The notes under the pieces: generated by a model
Seen by the model: only the letters and a program-made list of their open reading frames with translations
Told to the model about the DNA's origin: nothing
Databases searched by the model: none
In this document: in pieces, positions 23,266 through 36,084 of the stretch
How positions within the stretch are numbered: position 1 is the stretch's first letter
Layout of the letters: every line of letters starts with the position of its first letter
Program-made: the position numbers and the translations under genes
NCBI GenBank assembly: GCA_035578155.1
Contig: JAPWDM010000006.1
Coordinates: 12,292,305-12,356,304, forward strand
Source of the DNA: Brachynemurus nebulosus
Taxonomy: Eukaryota; Arthropoda; Insecta; Neuroptera; Myrmeleontidae
Length of the DNA stretch: 64,000 nt
Direction of reading: 5' to 3'

Positions 23266-23462
23266 TAGGGCCGTGGAAAAAATGGCGGGCCCTGGGACTA
23301 AAACTGTATTTTTTAAAAATTTTTCTCCCCAAAAAATAGGCGATGAACAAAAGAAAGCCCTTAACTTTTTTTTCTGGCCTTCTACGAAAAGCTACGGACT
23401 CTCTCCTTAAGCCCGGGCCGCAAGGCTGTAACCCCGATTACACCACCCTCTCGTCGGGCCTA
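23266..23462. mobile_element. hAT-like MITE with a perfect 8-bp target duplication
   Basis: Ends are TAGGGCCGTGGA and, inverted, TAGGCCCGACGA. CTCTTAAT flanks both sides (23258-23265 and 23463-23470). It is 197 bp long and non-coding. Confidence 0.8.
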
Positions 23463-23575
23463 CTCTTAATGAAGAAAGTGCGTTTTCAAGGCTGCGAATT
23501 CGTGTGAATGTATGAGGGAATCAGGGAATGCTTTTTGATTGATTGTTTGGATTTTTTGCAAGGATGTCTCTAGAT

Positions 23576-23752
23576 TAGGGCTTCTTAAACTATGCGTCGC
23601 GATCCCATTTGGGGTCGGTTCGCGAAATCTTAGGGTCATAGCGAAAATTTTTTAATATGTATATATATTGTTACCTAATCAATAAATCCTTACAAAATAC
23701 TTGTCTATCTCTATTTGGGGTAGCGAATGAAAAAAATTTAAGACTAGCCTTG
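23576..23752. mobile_element. hAT-like MITE with a perfect 8-bp target duplication
   Basis: The left end TAGGGCTTCTTAAACT and the inverted right end CAAGGCTAGTCTTAAATT are related with a small gap. CTCTAGAT flanks both sides (23568-23575 and 23753-23760). The left part (GTCGCGATCCCATTTGGGG) resembles hAT-Charlie-type ends. It is 177 bp long and only about 110 bp from the preceding hAT element. Confidence 0.8.
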
Positions 23753-24620
23753 CTCTAGATGTAACTATAGAAACTTACAGGTAATATGTTTACGGCTGGT
23801 GCCAAATTTCAAATTAAATTATAAAAATTGTTGATTAAGTTTTTTGAAATAGACTTTGTAGTACTTTAGGGAGAGTTTTCAATCAGTAACTAAAAAATAA
23901 GATGTTTTCCTGGATTTTTTTTTTTTATAAGAACATAAAGTGCCTATTCGGAATTTTTTTTCCAATTTCCTTTTTTTTTATCGAAAAATAATACCATGTA
24001 AACTTGTCAACGTAGCCGATTAGAAAACAGATCTCTAGCTAGCGTGAATTCTTGCCCTCGTAAAAGTTACTCAAAATCTAGTTTTTAAAATTTGTCAATA
24101 AAGTGCAAAATTACTAAAAGGGTGACTGTAAAATTTTTGCACATCGATTCCTACTTCTTTTTCCGCTCTGTAAAGTGTTGTAAAATATAATTTAAAATAG
24201 GAAAAACATCAGTAAATTCAGTTTGAAATAAAACTAATATCTTTAAAGATTTTGTTCGGAAATTTTCAGTTTTCAATTTCGCAAAATCATCTACATTTCC
24301 TGGACCGTGAAATAATTCTTCGTCTATTTTCTTCTTTCATTTGTACCACGTGATCTCCTATAATTTGCTTATTTTTTATCGAATATCCAGAATGGAATTC
24401 AGCTATTACAGCCACTGTCATGACGCAACGTGTTTATTGCAATAAAACCACTTTAGTAACACATTCTATACATAATTAGCTTTCAAAAAACTTTAATCTT
24501 AGCTTTCAAAATGCTCTAGTCTTTTTAGACACTCGAAAAGGCGCGCGTTTAAAGAAGTAATTTTTAAAAAAGTTTTATCTAACAAACTAGACGCCAAAAC
24601 TGATTCCAAAATACGTATTA
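23753..24620. other. AT-rich DNA with an R1 scrap
   Basis: At about 24375-24425 a 50-bp inverted R1 end is seen (GGAATTCAGCTATTACAGCC). Nothing else is recognised. Confidence 0.5.
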
Positions 24621-25300
24621 ATGTTTTTTAAGAAAAAGTTTTTATTTAAAAATGGGCTAAAAAAAATAAAATAACTTTTGAGTGAAGTTTGAAGCAATAT
24701 GCAACATAATTTATAAAAGCTTGAGGCGTTATCATTAATCATTTCTGTTTTGGATATAAGTGTAGCTATTTTACTTTTCAGTACTTACCAGACTTGATTA
24801 AACGCCTCAAGCTTTTAAAGATTATGTTGCATATTGCTTCAAACTTCACTCAGTAGTTGTTTCATTTTTTTTAGCCCATTTTTAAATAAAAGCTTTTCCT
24901 TAAAAAACATTTTTTTTACTTTATCTTATTTTCTACTCTTTAGTCTGATTACAATTAATTACAAAAAAAAAAAAAATAAAGAAGTAATTTTTTTACCTAT
25001 ATTTTAATCGGTTAATTTACCCTAATCAGACATAACTATGGAAACAAAAAATTGCAATGTAAAATCAATGAGCAATATTTGACAATTCGAAATGTCAAAA
25101 AGTTGCATAGGACTAAAAACCAACAATTTTCATTTGGGGCGATTTAGGGAAAAACTAATTATATAATATTGCATTGTCATCAAGGTTAGAAACTTATGCA
25201 AAATTTGTAACCTCTAGCTCAATTGAAACCTGTCTAAATTTTGATTCCAAGATTTGATCTGAACCAACATACTAACATAGCAAGTTAAATAAAAGCTTTT
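24621..25300 (+). mobile_element. R5 element with a 110-nt-arm hairpin, copy 1
   Basis: Arms at 24621-24730 and 24801-24910 are inverted copies sharing AAGCAATATGCAACATAAT and CTTGAGGCGTT, with a 70-nt loop. The remaining body runs to 25300 and ends TTAAATAAAAGCTTTT, the complement of a motif that also lies at the base of the hairpin arms. The 33457-34081 copy is the reverse complement throughout. Compared with that copy, this loop holds about 40 extra nucleotides. Confidence 0.75.
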
Positions 25301-27809
25301 AATAAAAATAACATCTTTAGAACACTTCAGTGTGCTAACCACCTTAAACGTCATTTACTTTGTCAATAATAAATCACCGTTTGCTACAATTATTTTAGTT
25401 TTCTAAAACGAACTGCTATCCAAAAAAAAAAAACGCAGCGGCCCAATCACTTTAAAGACCCATTAATTTGCCCTCTGTGTAAAACACTATAATTATTATC
25501 GTCTAATTAAGTCAACATGTTAAAATATACACACTTATATATATGGCCATATATAATTAAAAATCAATTTTGTAACGTGCGTAGCACAGCTTAGCATGGC
25601 GCAGCGCAAATTATGTACTTACAATTATTGTAAAAAGTTCCATAAATTCGTGCGGACTAGCAGATCGTTTAACCATAATTTAACGTGTCATTTTTATGAC
25701 CGATCCACAATTATTGCCGCGCAGCTCATAAAAAACTCGTAAAGTTAATTTGACCAAAGTTACTTAACCAAATTTTTTTATTTGTTCCATATCTCTGGCT
25801 AACCAGCCATCATCATCATCATCACCAGCCGAGGTTGTAAATTGTAATGTATTTAAACAAACAACAAACACTTTTATGGCCAAATAAAAATTTGGAAGAT
25901 ATATTCTGTTTTTTTCTTTTATTTTTTATTTTTTATTTTCATTAAGATGTATTACACATGTTAAAATCGCTGTTTCAACAGAATAGGCGACCGAAACATT
26001 ATCCGCAATGGTTATAAAACGATTAGCTTCAAACCTAATAATTATTAATGGGTTTGGATTCAGTATAGTATTCATAGTTTTAGAAGTAGATATTTCAATT
26101 TTGAACTCTTCTTGTTTGATTCCACGTCTTCATTTCGGACCTCAGTAGTATCTGAGTTAAGTTTCGGCAATATTCGTTCAGCCGGTACTCAAAAATTCAA
26201 ATAAATTTCCTTTCAAAAAACTCATTAAAGGTAACGCTACCTGAACTAGCGTTAAAAAATTTTACTGAAATTTTTGTATAGAAAATTTATAAGAAGCATC
26301 TATATTTGTAGGAGAGAAAATTTGCATTTAACCCTGTCCTGTATTCAGGACTGCATTTACCCTAAGTGCTGCCCTTTTTTAAAAATTCCATTTTTTTAAA
26401 AACTTTTCCCTAAAAAAATGACTGACGAGCCAAAAATAGAGCTTTTTACCCCCTTTACGTTCTCACGTTCCAAATTTTACCGCTCTGGGCACTAGTCCCT
26501 AGTGCCCCTAGTGTAAATCCAGCGTACCCTGTATCCATGGTTGAGTAAGCAAAATCTCCTAGAAAAAATATTTTTAAATTATTAAAACTGGCAAAAAATA
26601 AATAAATATTCTTTACCGGAAGAAGCAAATATGAACACTTACTATTTTTTGCCTTCAATTTTTTTTACTGACATCTGATGTAACGTTATTTAAAACTAAT
26701 AAATATTTCATATACATTATGCGTATGTAAACGAATTGAATATATTTTTGAACAAAAGTGAGAATTTCTCAGCAAATTAACAGGGAAAAAAATTCACATG
26801 TTTTTCTTCTTGAACTTGCATTGAAAGTTATTAAAGAAAATTATCGAGATACAGTTTTAAATATTTGCATAACTATATACAGACACTCATAATATTTTTG
26901 CACCATTCCTCAATATCAAGTCACTTGTTTCGAGTGACGTCATCAACTTTGATACATCACACGAAATTTGAACATTAATTTGCGATAAAGTTACTTATTG
27001 ACTGTTTTTATTAAACCATTTAATAGTGTACATTAAATAAGAATATAAATTATTCTAACATTAAGTTTCTTTACATATGTATGTATTGAAATTTTTGCAA
27101 TATTATAAAAAAATGTGATATTTAAATATATTCTCGTGTATAAACTATTTCGTTATCTTGTTTAGAAGAGCAACTTTTAAGGAAATTGTGAGGTTCTGAG
27201 CGTTGTGCTGCAGTAATTTTTTTTTAAACAATTTTCCAAAATTCCTGTAAATTATTAATTAATAAACGATACTGCAGATTTTCCAAAAATTTTCATAACG
27301 ATATCTAAGTAGTTAATCTTTTGCGTTTTTACGTTCTTGTATCCTGCATGTTTCTTGGTCTGATTCAAAAATATAGATAATTCCAAGACAGATTTTGCCG
27401 ATTATTTTTGGAAAAAAATTGCTGTAGAGCATCTGTTATAGCTTCCTACCAAAGTGATTGCCGCCAGAGACCTCTTAGCCGGACCACTTGTTTCAAAATT
27501 TCAATTAGTTTCAAAATCAATTAACCTAAATTGCTACTTTGTATGCAATTAAGCACCTACAATCAATTAAAGATATAATTTATGTTAAAAAAAGTTACTC
27601 AAGTTTTTTTTTATTTAAGTAAATCACATATGTGAAAACAAACATCTGTTACCTGTTGCTGATTTCTATAAAATTAACAAGATTGTATGTTTTAATTATA
27701 AGTTAGAATAAGTGAGTCAAGAGCCTGCGCTGCCTGCCATAGCTAGCCAGCATAAAATTATAAATATATATATAATATTGTTAATATGACTATTTAAAAC
27801 TAATAAAAT
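25301..27809. other. AT-rich DNA, no gene recognised
   Basis: It contains an (ATC)n run near 25808, an R6-like scrap at about 26009-26030, a tight 9-bp hairpin GGGCACTAG-TCC-CTAGTGCCC at 26487-26507, an R7-like TGACGTCA at 26935, and an R2-like scrap at about 27150-27215. Confidence 0.45.
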
Positions 27810-27813
27810 TTAA

Positions 27814-28620
27814 GGGGGACCACTAATGTGACTGTTTGAAAAAAGGTGTATTGGGGAATTTTTTTTAAAGAAAACTACTGTATGAATGTTTTAATATTTT
27901 AAGGATATATTCGTTAAAATTTTTGGACAAAAAAATTGAAAATTCAGTGAGTTATTCAAAGTCCAACATCCAAAAAAAAAAAAAAATCCTCCCACTGCTG
28001 TAGTGATAACGACCTTCACACTGCCTGAAATCAAAAAAACCAAAAAGCGTATTAAACTTGACGGGATTGTCCGTGCTATGAACCTCAATCGAAAAAAAAA
28101 GTTGAAATTTAACAAAATGGCGGAATTTTTGGCCTGCAAATATTACATTTTTTATTCGATCGGAAAACTGGAGGTTCATGGCACGAAGAAACATATATAA
28201 AAGAAGCTGCAATAAGAATCAAATCGATCGGATGATTTGTCTTTGAGTTATAATAACTGCAGCAATTTTGAAAAATGTAGTTTTTCTTTACCTTACCTTT
28301 TAGTTTTAATCACTGAGAATTTTTATTAAAATTATTTACGATGTAATCACTCTAACGGTCATTGTGCCAGGGTTTAGCTTCGCCACAACATGTGACTGGA
28401 AGCCACGTCCAGAAACTCCCGAACTATCAACCTTCATACATTTCTCAATACCTCAAAGTTAACAACGAAAATCAGAATCCACTATTCAGATGGCTGTAAC
28501 TCAAAAATTATTTGAGATATTCACTTGAAATTTTAGTATGTTATTTTTAAAGGTATAGACTATCGAAACATGTAAAAAGAAATTTCCAAATATTTCAAAA
28601 TGTCACGCTAGTGGTCCCCC
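27814..28620. mobile_element. piggyBac-like non-autonomous element, TTAA target
   Basis: Terminal inverted repeats GGGGGACCACTAATGTGAC and, inverted, GGGGGACCACTAGCGTGAC (17 of 19 identical) are flanked directly by TTAA at 27810-27813 and 28621-28624. TTAA duplications are characteristic of the piggyBac superfamily. At 807 bp it has no transposase-sized ORF, and its short frames show no recognisable motif. Confidence 0.85.
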
Positions 28621-28624
28621 TTAA

Positions 28625-31130
28625 CTGTAGTTGATAAAAATTGTAAAAAATGTATTTCAGTTTTTACAAATCCATATTTTTACATCGCTTACTAAAAGAA
28701 TTCATCATAGGAGGGGTTTCTCGAAACGTATTTTGATATCTAAGTAGTCTCCAGAGCTTCCACCATCCAATTTTAAATCATAAAACTCTGAAAAATTGCA
28801 TTATCTACCGAAAAATTCGAAATAACGCGGCAAATTCCAAGGGCAACAAATATTTCTTGATTTGAGAAAAAAGAATTTTTTAATTTGATGACGTCACCAC
28901 GTCTACTAGAACCTTTCAATAGCTTAAAAACCAGAAATAAAGTGGTAAAACGATGAAATTGGAAGCAAATTATAGGTTTTCGAGGTCACTCTCTTCATTT
29001 TTGCCAAAATTAAACATGCAAAATTGCTAGAAAATGGACTCCTGTAGGATTACTTGTATTTCTAAAAAGAATTTGGTCATTTCGCCGATAAAAATGAAAA
29101 GTCCACATCTAAATTAGGCTAATCCAATCAATCACTCTAATTCATATCAACTTTATAAAGTTGTTTTTGAGAAAAAAGAAATTTTTTTCTGTTGATGACG
29201 TCATCAAGTTTACTGAGATTTTGCAAATGACAAAATGATTAAATTGAACCTTGAAAGTGAAGGTGGAAAATCTATATTTTAATAATTTTCATCAATTTTT
29301 GCTGTATAACATGTCACAAATTTTTGGTAATTATTAAAAAAAAATAAACAATTGGTGTTAATTCATACGATCAAGTTCCGTTATTCCATCAACCTGTAAA
29401 CCAAATTATGATCATGTAAATTGGACTTTATCTAGTATAGATGTCCAATACTATTATTATTAGGTACTGGTGAGTTTAGAGCAAAAAAACACTACTCTAT
29501 AATTATCTTTTTATGGAATTTTGTAGTATTTTTAATGAGGTATTTAAACAAAGGAATCTTCACATTAATAAAAACAAAATTAACATAATAATTTATTAGT
29601 TTAAATGCTGCTGCGTAGTACATGCGTTTTTCTTTACGAATTTTTGTCGAAAATTTAATAATTAGGTACTTACGTAAATTAAAATGGTTTTTTTTTTGGA
29701 TCATTTAAAGGTACAATTTAAATAAATGGATAATTATAAATACAGTATGAATTAATTTTTATGTTAGGGAAATCCCCTAGTGTTCTATAACATTAAAACA
29801 ATTGATAGTGTACATAATACGATTGTAAGGCAATTTTTAACGTGACAGCTCTTGTTAAAGCTTTTTTTTTTACTTAAAAAGGTGAATATTTTTTAAAAGT
29901 TATGCTTCCAATCTTGTTGATTTTCGTACTCCATTTTTCTACTGCAGCAAACCGCGTACTTAGGTAAAGATACGATCGTTTTGAAATCGAAAATTATAGT
30001 TTATTTCGGGAATAAAATTGATTTATTCATCAAGAAAAATATTTTGTCTAAGAACTTGCATTTAACGACTTGTGTTTATTCTAAAATCTACCCAGAGATT
30101 CATTAATTTCGAGTTAAGTCTTCAATTTCTTTCAAGAAAAGAACTCTTTGCTATCTTAACTCGATAGACTCTTATTAAATTGTGTGCTATAAGTCTAGTT
30201 GAGCGAATAAAGTCTTCAAAATTCTTTAAATATTTCGTAAACCTCTCATGTAAAAACTACAAACAGTATATATTGGTAACATTTTTTTAAAAAATTATCA
30301 AAAAAAATTTCACATAAATATTTTGGCTATGTTAAAAGTCAAGTTCATGAATATTTAAACGGCCTGACACCAGCAAAGTTTCCTTTTAAGAACCACCTGT
30401 GGTGAGTCACACACAAAATTTGTTACGAAAAAAAAAAATTTGTTAAAATTTAATTTGTTATTTTATATAGTTAATTAATCTGGATTTAATATAATATTTC
30501 TTATTACAAAAAATGTCGGAGTAGCGGGGATATAGCTCGCCATGTATCTTTAAAATTATAATTTTTTTAATAAAATGAAAAGAGTTTCATAATATTTCAG
30601 TATTGTTAAGTAACGATGTAACACATATGGTTGACTTAAGTACATATTTAGTGTGGAGTTCCATTTCAAAAACTAGTTTGTCCGAAAAGAAAAAAGAAAT
30701 AACATTATATTTGTCTCTGTTTAAATTACTATACTACAGCAAAATTATTGGTTTTGAAGTCTGCATTTTTTGCAAGACCGCGAAAAAAGTAAGATTGACA
30801 AAAATTTAAAAAAAGCCTTAGAGATTTGCTAGATATGGTTATTAAAATTTTTGAAAAATTTTCAATATGGATTGTTAATTACTAATTTACTGGAATTATG
30901 GAATTTTTTTTAAAAAGATTTTCGTCACCACAAATCTGTATTATCTACTAAGATCGAATAGGTCCCTTGCGATGACCTGCGAGTCATAAATTGCCAGGGT
31001 CTGGTTCTTGCACCGAGAATCTTGATTTGGTTCAAAAATACTACAAAAGCAACACTGATTTGTCTCGTTCTGGTAATCGTAAATTTAGCTGTGATGAAAA
31101 TTTTTAAGAAATTTTTCAAAAAGTCTTCCA
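28625..31130. other. AT-rich DNA with R7 repeats
   Basis: R7 copies lie at about 28850-29060 and 29155-29340. Each has TTGAGAAAAAAGAA followed by GATGACGTCA and a TTTTTGC segment. The inverted copy at about 56280-56530 matches the first through ATAAAGT and the second through AAGTTTACT. The rest is AT-rich without a recognisable exon. Confidence 0.45.
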
Positions 31131-31945
31131 TTTTAGCGAATTTCCGAATGGAAAATTGAGCTATTGCACCTATATTTTCGTAGTGATATTTGAACCGGCG
31201 ATTACGCTAATAGATAATTTGTTCTTAGGTCCCTAGAAATCGAAACTGACTTTCATTAAAATTTATATCTGCATCTATTATACCATGTGAGTTTTTTGAG
31301 AGTTGCCATTTCTATTACAACAAAATTTTTATGATAGAAATGGTACTGGAAAAGGTTCTTTTCTTGGATGTAATGGAAATGTAAACAAGAAAAACACTAT
31401 CGGTTGAAGTAGCCTCAAGTACATATGCATATTTTTACCGCCTGATTGATAAATTAAAAAAAATTAAAAAAAAAACTTGGGTAAAAAAAATTTTTTTGTT
31501 CATTTATGTTGTTAATTAATGCATTAGATTAGTTTTATCGAGAAATTAATATATAGGCCCATTTAAAAATCTATAAATTTGTATCATAGCTCGAAAACCA
31601 TAAGAGGTATAAAGCTCCTAACTAAAGCAATCGGTTGCCCCCGTCGATATCTACACCTTTTATTTGAACAATTTTTCGACTAAATCAACGATTTGGCTGT
31701 AATAAAAATGGTAACTCTCAAAAAACTCACACAGTATATATGTATATAAGTATCCGTGCGATAACTCTTGAACTAAATATCCAATTTTTACGAAACTTTG
31801 TGAAAACGTTTCAGACACGTTCGATGCCCAGACCGGCGGAAAAAATCCCATAAGATACGTTTTTGAACCATTAAGCGTATATGTGGAAGCGGGTTTTCGA
31901 ATAAAAATAATTTCTACAACCGGAAATTCGCTATGTTAAATAGCG
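31131..31945 (-). repeat. R1 interspersed repeat split by a nested MITE
   Basis: An inverted R1 copy: TTTTAGCGAATTTCC on the left, GGTCCCTAGAAATCGAAA inside, then after the insert GTGCGATAACTCTTGAACT and CGGAAATTCGCTATGTTA. The interruption at 31286-31733 falls at R1's TA-rich internal site. Confidence 0.7.
31286..31733. mobile_element. MITE nested in R1
   Basis: Long inverted ends start TGTGAGTTTTTTGAGAGTT (left) and the same when the right end is inverted, then continue into CCATTT with few differences for about 34 bp. The surrounding sequence is TA-rich on both sides, so a TA target is likely but cannot be proven here. It is 448 bp long and non-coding. Confidence 0.75.
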
Positions 31946-33456
31946 TGTAAAAAGTGTAAATACACTTAGAATCTTGGATTAGCCTTACTGATTCTGCTCG
32001 TTAATCGAATAAAAGTTGCAGTTAGTTCGTCTAACAAATCTTTCCAAACACATTTTTCAACGTAATACGAATGCCAATCACACTTTTGCAAATAATAACA
32101 CCTGGCTGGTTTTTAAATTCATCTCTCACCTCTCTGCAGTGTTATTATATAATTGGAAGTGCAAAAGAGTAACTTCCACAAAATGAGAATGTTTTGGATT
32201 ACCGCACATTGATACCGAAGAACGCGAGGAGATCGATCGCGGCAGAGTTAAGCTCCTGTGGCCGTGCCTAGTGCTGATCGGGCCACAACAGACAACTAAC
32301 TACACTGAGCCAGTGAGTGGATCTTTCTACACACACTCAGCTGAAGAAGACGCGGCGATGCGATATTACGTGTGTGTGTATTTATTGATGGGACGTTGGT
32401 GGACATTGGCGGGACGTGGTGGGACACTGGTGGAGAAGTTAACTTCGAGAATGTGGTCCATTTGTGCCTGGAGGCGGCCGCCATAACAGTTTCTTAAATC
32501 TCATCTTCAATATAGCTAGCTAGCCAGTTGTATTGGTAGTGTCATAATATTTCATAACTTTACGTAAAAAAAAAAAAATAAAAATTACCTATATTATAAA
32601 ATACAGTGCGTGAATAAAGTATTCGCAAGTTTTGGGGCGAGGGGGGCGCGTGATATTTTTGTAGGGTGCTGTAAATAATGTGAAAATTATTCCAATATTT
32701 GAATTGATTCAAATTAAATACCGAGAATTGTTGGTCACAATCATAGTCACCTGTCAAGGTTTCGGATTTAAGTCACACAATGATAGGTGCCGTTATAGCT
32801 GAATTTTCTTTCTAAAGTACCCAGTTAGAATCCTTAGAACTCCTCATAATAGTCTCTGTTAACTGCTTTCCTGATTCTTCATCGTAATTTGCGTGTCCAA
32901 ATACAATCGGCATTTGTCAAAAAACTCTGTAAGTGAGAGTAATTGACAGATTCCGATTCAAATTTAGTAGGTAGCTTCGTTTTCGAGCTTTTTTTTTGCT
33001 TGAGTCAAATTTCTCCTTGTGGTATACCTTCATTAGTAACAAGTAAATGCAAGACCGTGGTTAGAAGGGCAAGACTCATTGGGATTACTCTATTGTAATT
33101 TCAAAATTGTGTTGCGATAAGATTTTCAAAAAATTTTTACGCTTTTCTATATTTTAGCTACAGTTTTGCTTTTTGCAATCTTAATATTGGTATTGCTCGA
33201 TGGTTACCCAAAGTATTGGTAACCACAAGACTAAAACTGATTTTGAGGAATCTCTGTAAACAAAAATAATTGAATTTTCGATTCGAAAATTTGCTAAAAC
33301 GATCTCATTCGTCTAAATCCTCACTTTCCCCCCGGATTCGATGAGTAGTTAAATGAGTACCTACAATAAACCCGACTGATTTAATAATTGTGTTACTTGT
33401 GAATTGTTTCAAAAATTACCAATTTCAATTATTTTGATGGAAGTGCTAACATTTTT
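31946..33456. other. Non-coding DNA with a GC-rich island
   Basis: 32150-32490 is GC-richer and holds short tandem GGGACGTTGGTGG-like units. Its short frames on both strands look like by-products of base composition. A partial R1 end lies at about 32755-32815. Confidence 0.45.
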
Positions 33457-34081
33457 AAAAGCTTTTATTTAACTTACTATGTTAGTATGTTAGTTTAGAT
33501 CAAATCTTGGAATCAAAATTTAAACAGGTTCCAATTGAGGTAGAGGTTTCAAATTTTGCATACCTGTCTAACCTTAATGACAATACAATATTGTATAATT
33601 AGTTTTTCCCTAAATTACCCCAAACCAAAATTGTTGATTTTTAGTCCTATGAAACTTTTTGACATTTCGAATTGTCAAATATTGTCCATTGGTTTTACAT
33701 TGCAATTTTTTGTTTCTATAGTTATGTCTGATTAGGGTAAATTAACCGATTAAAATATAGGTAAAAAAATTACTTCTTTATTTTTTTTTTAAATTAATTG
33801 TAATCAGACTAAAGAGTAGAAAATAAAAAAATGTTTTTTATGAAAAAGCTTTTATTTAAAAATGGGCTAAAAAAAATAAAATAACTACTGAGTGAAGTTT
33901 GAAGCAATATGCAACATAATTTATAAAAGCTTGAGGCGTTTAATTAAGTTTGGTAAGTACTGAAAATGATAACGCCTCAAGCTTTTATAAATTATGTTGC
34001 ATATTGCTTCAAACTTCACTCAGTAGTTATTTCATTTTTTTAAGCCCATTTTTAAATAAAAGCTTTTTCTTAAAAAAACAT
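33457..34081 (-). mobile_element. R5 element with a long hairpin, copy 2
   Basis: Reverse complement of 24621-25300. The outer end AAAAGCTTTTATTTAA begins at 33457. The hairpin arms are at about 33831-33940 and 33971-34080, with a loop of only 30 nt. The arms carry the same AAGCAATATGCAACATAAT and CTTGAGGCGTT as copy 1. Confidence 0.75.
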
Positions 34082-35992
34082 TTTTTTACTTTATTTTCTT
34101 TTTTTTTCTTTTTAAAGAAACTAATTTTGTATTAATATAAAATAATAATATAATTTACATTTAATAGTTGATTTGTGCTTATTATTTCGCTATACAATGT
34201 TTTATAATAATATTCTATAACACAATTTAACACTTTGCTAGATCGGTAATTCGTACGATTACGTACATACATAAAATAAGTACTTATATCGTACTATTAT
34301 ATCGTATGTGGAAATGTTTGTAACATAGCAAGCAATTTCATTTAACACATACTTACTTGACTGCAATAATTTTACAGTATCATTTTACAAAATGCAATAT
34401 GCACCGTTTATTAAATGTAAATTACATGGATACTTTTGCAGTTAATAGGGGAATCATGTGTTTAGTAGAAACTCTATGTATAAAATACGGTTTTGAAAAA
34501 TATTACAATTTATTAAAAATATATTAACCAATCTGTCGTTTACATAATTACGCACACCTTTCAGTTGTTGATAAAAGTTAAAAAAAAAAGTGAAGCTGAA
34601 ATGTAACAAGCTTTGTTTTCCCCCTGTTTCTTTCATTTTCCCCCGGGGCTTCCACCATAATTTTTGATAATCCATACGTTTCAAAGTAAACTTTAATTCT
34701 TTAAAACGCGTATCGTTCAATATTATTCGATTCCTTTTATTTGAAAGCTGGTAATTGTGGGATGGTTTTTCGTCACGACTGATGAAAATTGGTCCCGTCA
34801 TTTCTAGGATATTTCGGTTACAAAGGCAATGTTTTTTTGTAATATAAAAACAGAGGAGACAATGTTTGATAATTTCGTTTCTTATTTGAAAAAATAAAAA
34901 TATTTGGGGGACAGGTCTGCCCACACTGTCAACTTCCCATTGGGTGTCCTTAAAAACTAGAGACTACTGTACATAAATAATTCTTTTTCCATTTCAGGCG
35001 ATTTCTCCCCTGGGCCCTCGATAGAGGCTTTGCCCCTTGCACTATACCGGGGGCTTCGCCTTCTGTACCTAAGGGTGGGGGCTCTACCCTTATCAAACAA
35101 ATGATAACATCATTTGTTCTCAAGGTATGCGAGACAAAATATATTTCAAAAAAAGTTTCTTATTTCGTTTTTTTTTTTTTTTTTTTTAAAATTTTATAAT
35201 AAAATACTGGCGTTTTTAATATCAAGAAAGGTTCTTAAGCCATTATATAATAATGTTATGGTAAAAAATCCATATAATCTATGTTATCTTAATAAAGTTA
35301 ATTCCGTTTTTTTACCACAAAAAACAAACCACTAATCCGAATTTGCTGAAAACTTTATCCGGTCTTCATTTTTTGATTACGCATCTAACGAAATTAGTCC
35401 GGAGTTGATATCATCATTTGTTCTCGAGATATGCGAGACGAAAAAAAATTCACAAACGAACGAATGAACGAACTAACGAACGCACACACAGACATCACGC
35501 TAAAAACGATGGATTCGGATTTTAGTGACCTTGAAACGTGGAGATATGTCAAAATTAGTAATTCGTAAAATCGGACCCATTACAATAACTTCCTATGGGA
35601 AGTTAACATTTTTAAAACTCACGGCAACGAAACTTCTAGAATGACTCCTCAAATAAAAATTCCTAAAATTACGTAAAATTTCGTCCGTCGTGATATTATG
35701 TCACGTCTTGCCGTGTATTTTGCAGTGTGACGTCACACCTAACGAATGAAATCCCGCAGAAATTTTTATTTGAACATTTTAGGTCACAGATACCTTATTT
35801 GTAAACAAGAAATTGATCGAACTAATCCAAAATATCCAAAATTAGATGTGTATTTGTCCCCGCGTTTTCCATGTTTCCCCCAATTTTTGATTTAATAGTG
35901 AAGAATATTTTATGAATCATATTTTACCCTAATCAATGATATCAATTGCATTAAAAATTATAATAACAATAATAATAATATATTTGTAACTA
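34082..35992. other. AT-rich DNA with a direct-repeat pair
   Basis: CATCATTTGTTCTC followed by GATATGCGAGAC or GGTATGCGAGAC occurs at about 35109 and 35412, about 300 bp apart. The second is followed by an AACGAACGAA-type tetramer track. The 156-codon minus-strand frame at 34454-34924 lacks an ATG at its start and shows no motif I recognise. Confidence 0.4.
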
Positions 35993-35994
35993 TG

Positions 35995-36081
<87 letters not shown>
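35993..36081. repeat. (TA)n microsatellite
   Basis: About 44 TA units. Confidence 0.95.

Positions 36082-36084
<3 letters not shown>

Noticed and set aside
34454..34924. 156-codon minus-strand frame
   Set aside because: No ATG at its start, AT-driven composition and no motif; kept only as a note in the region entry.
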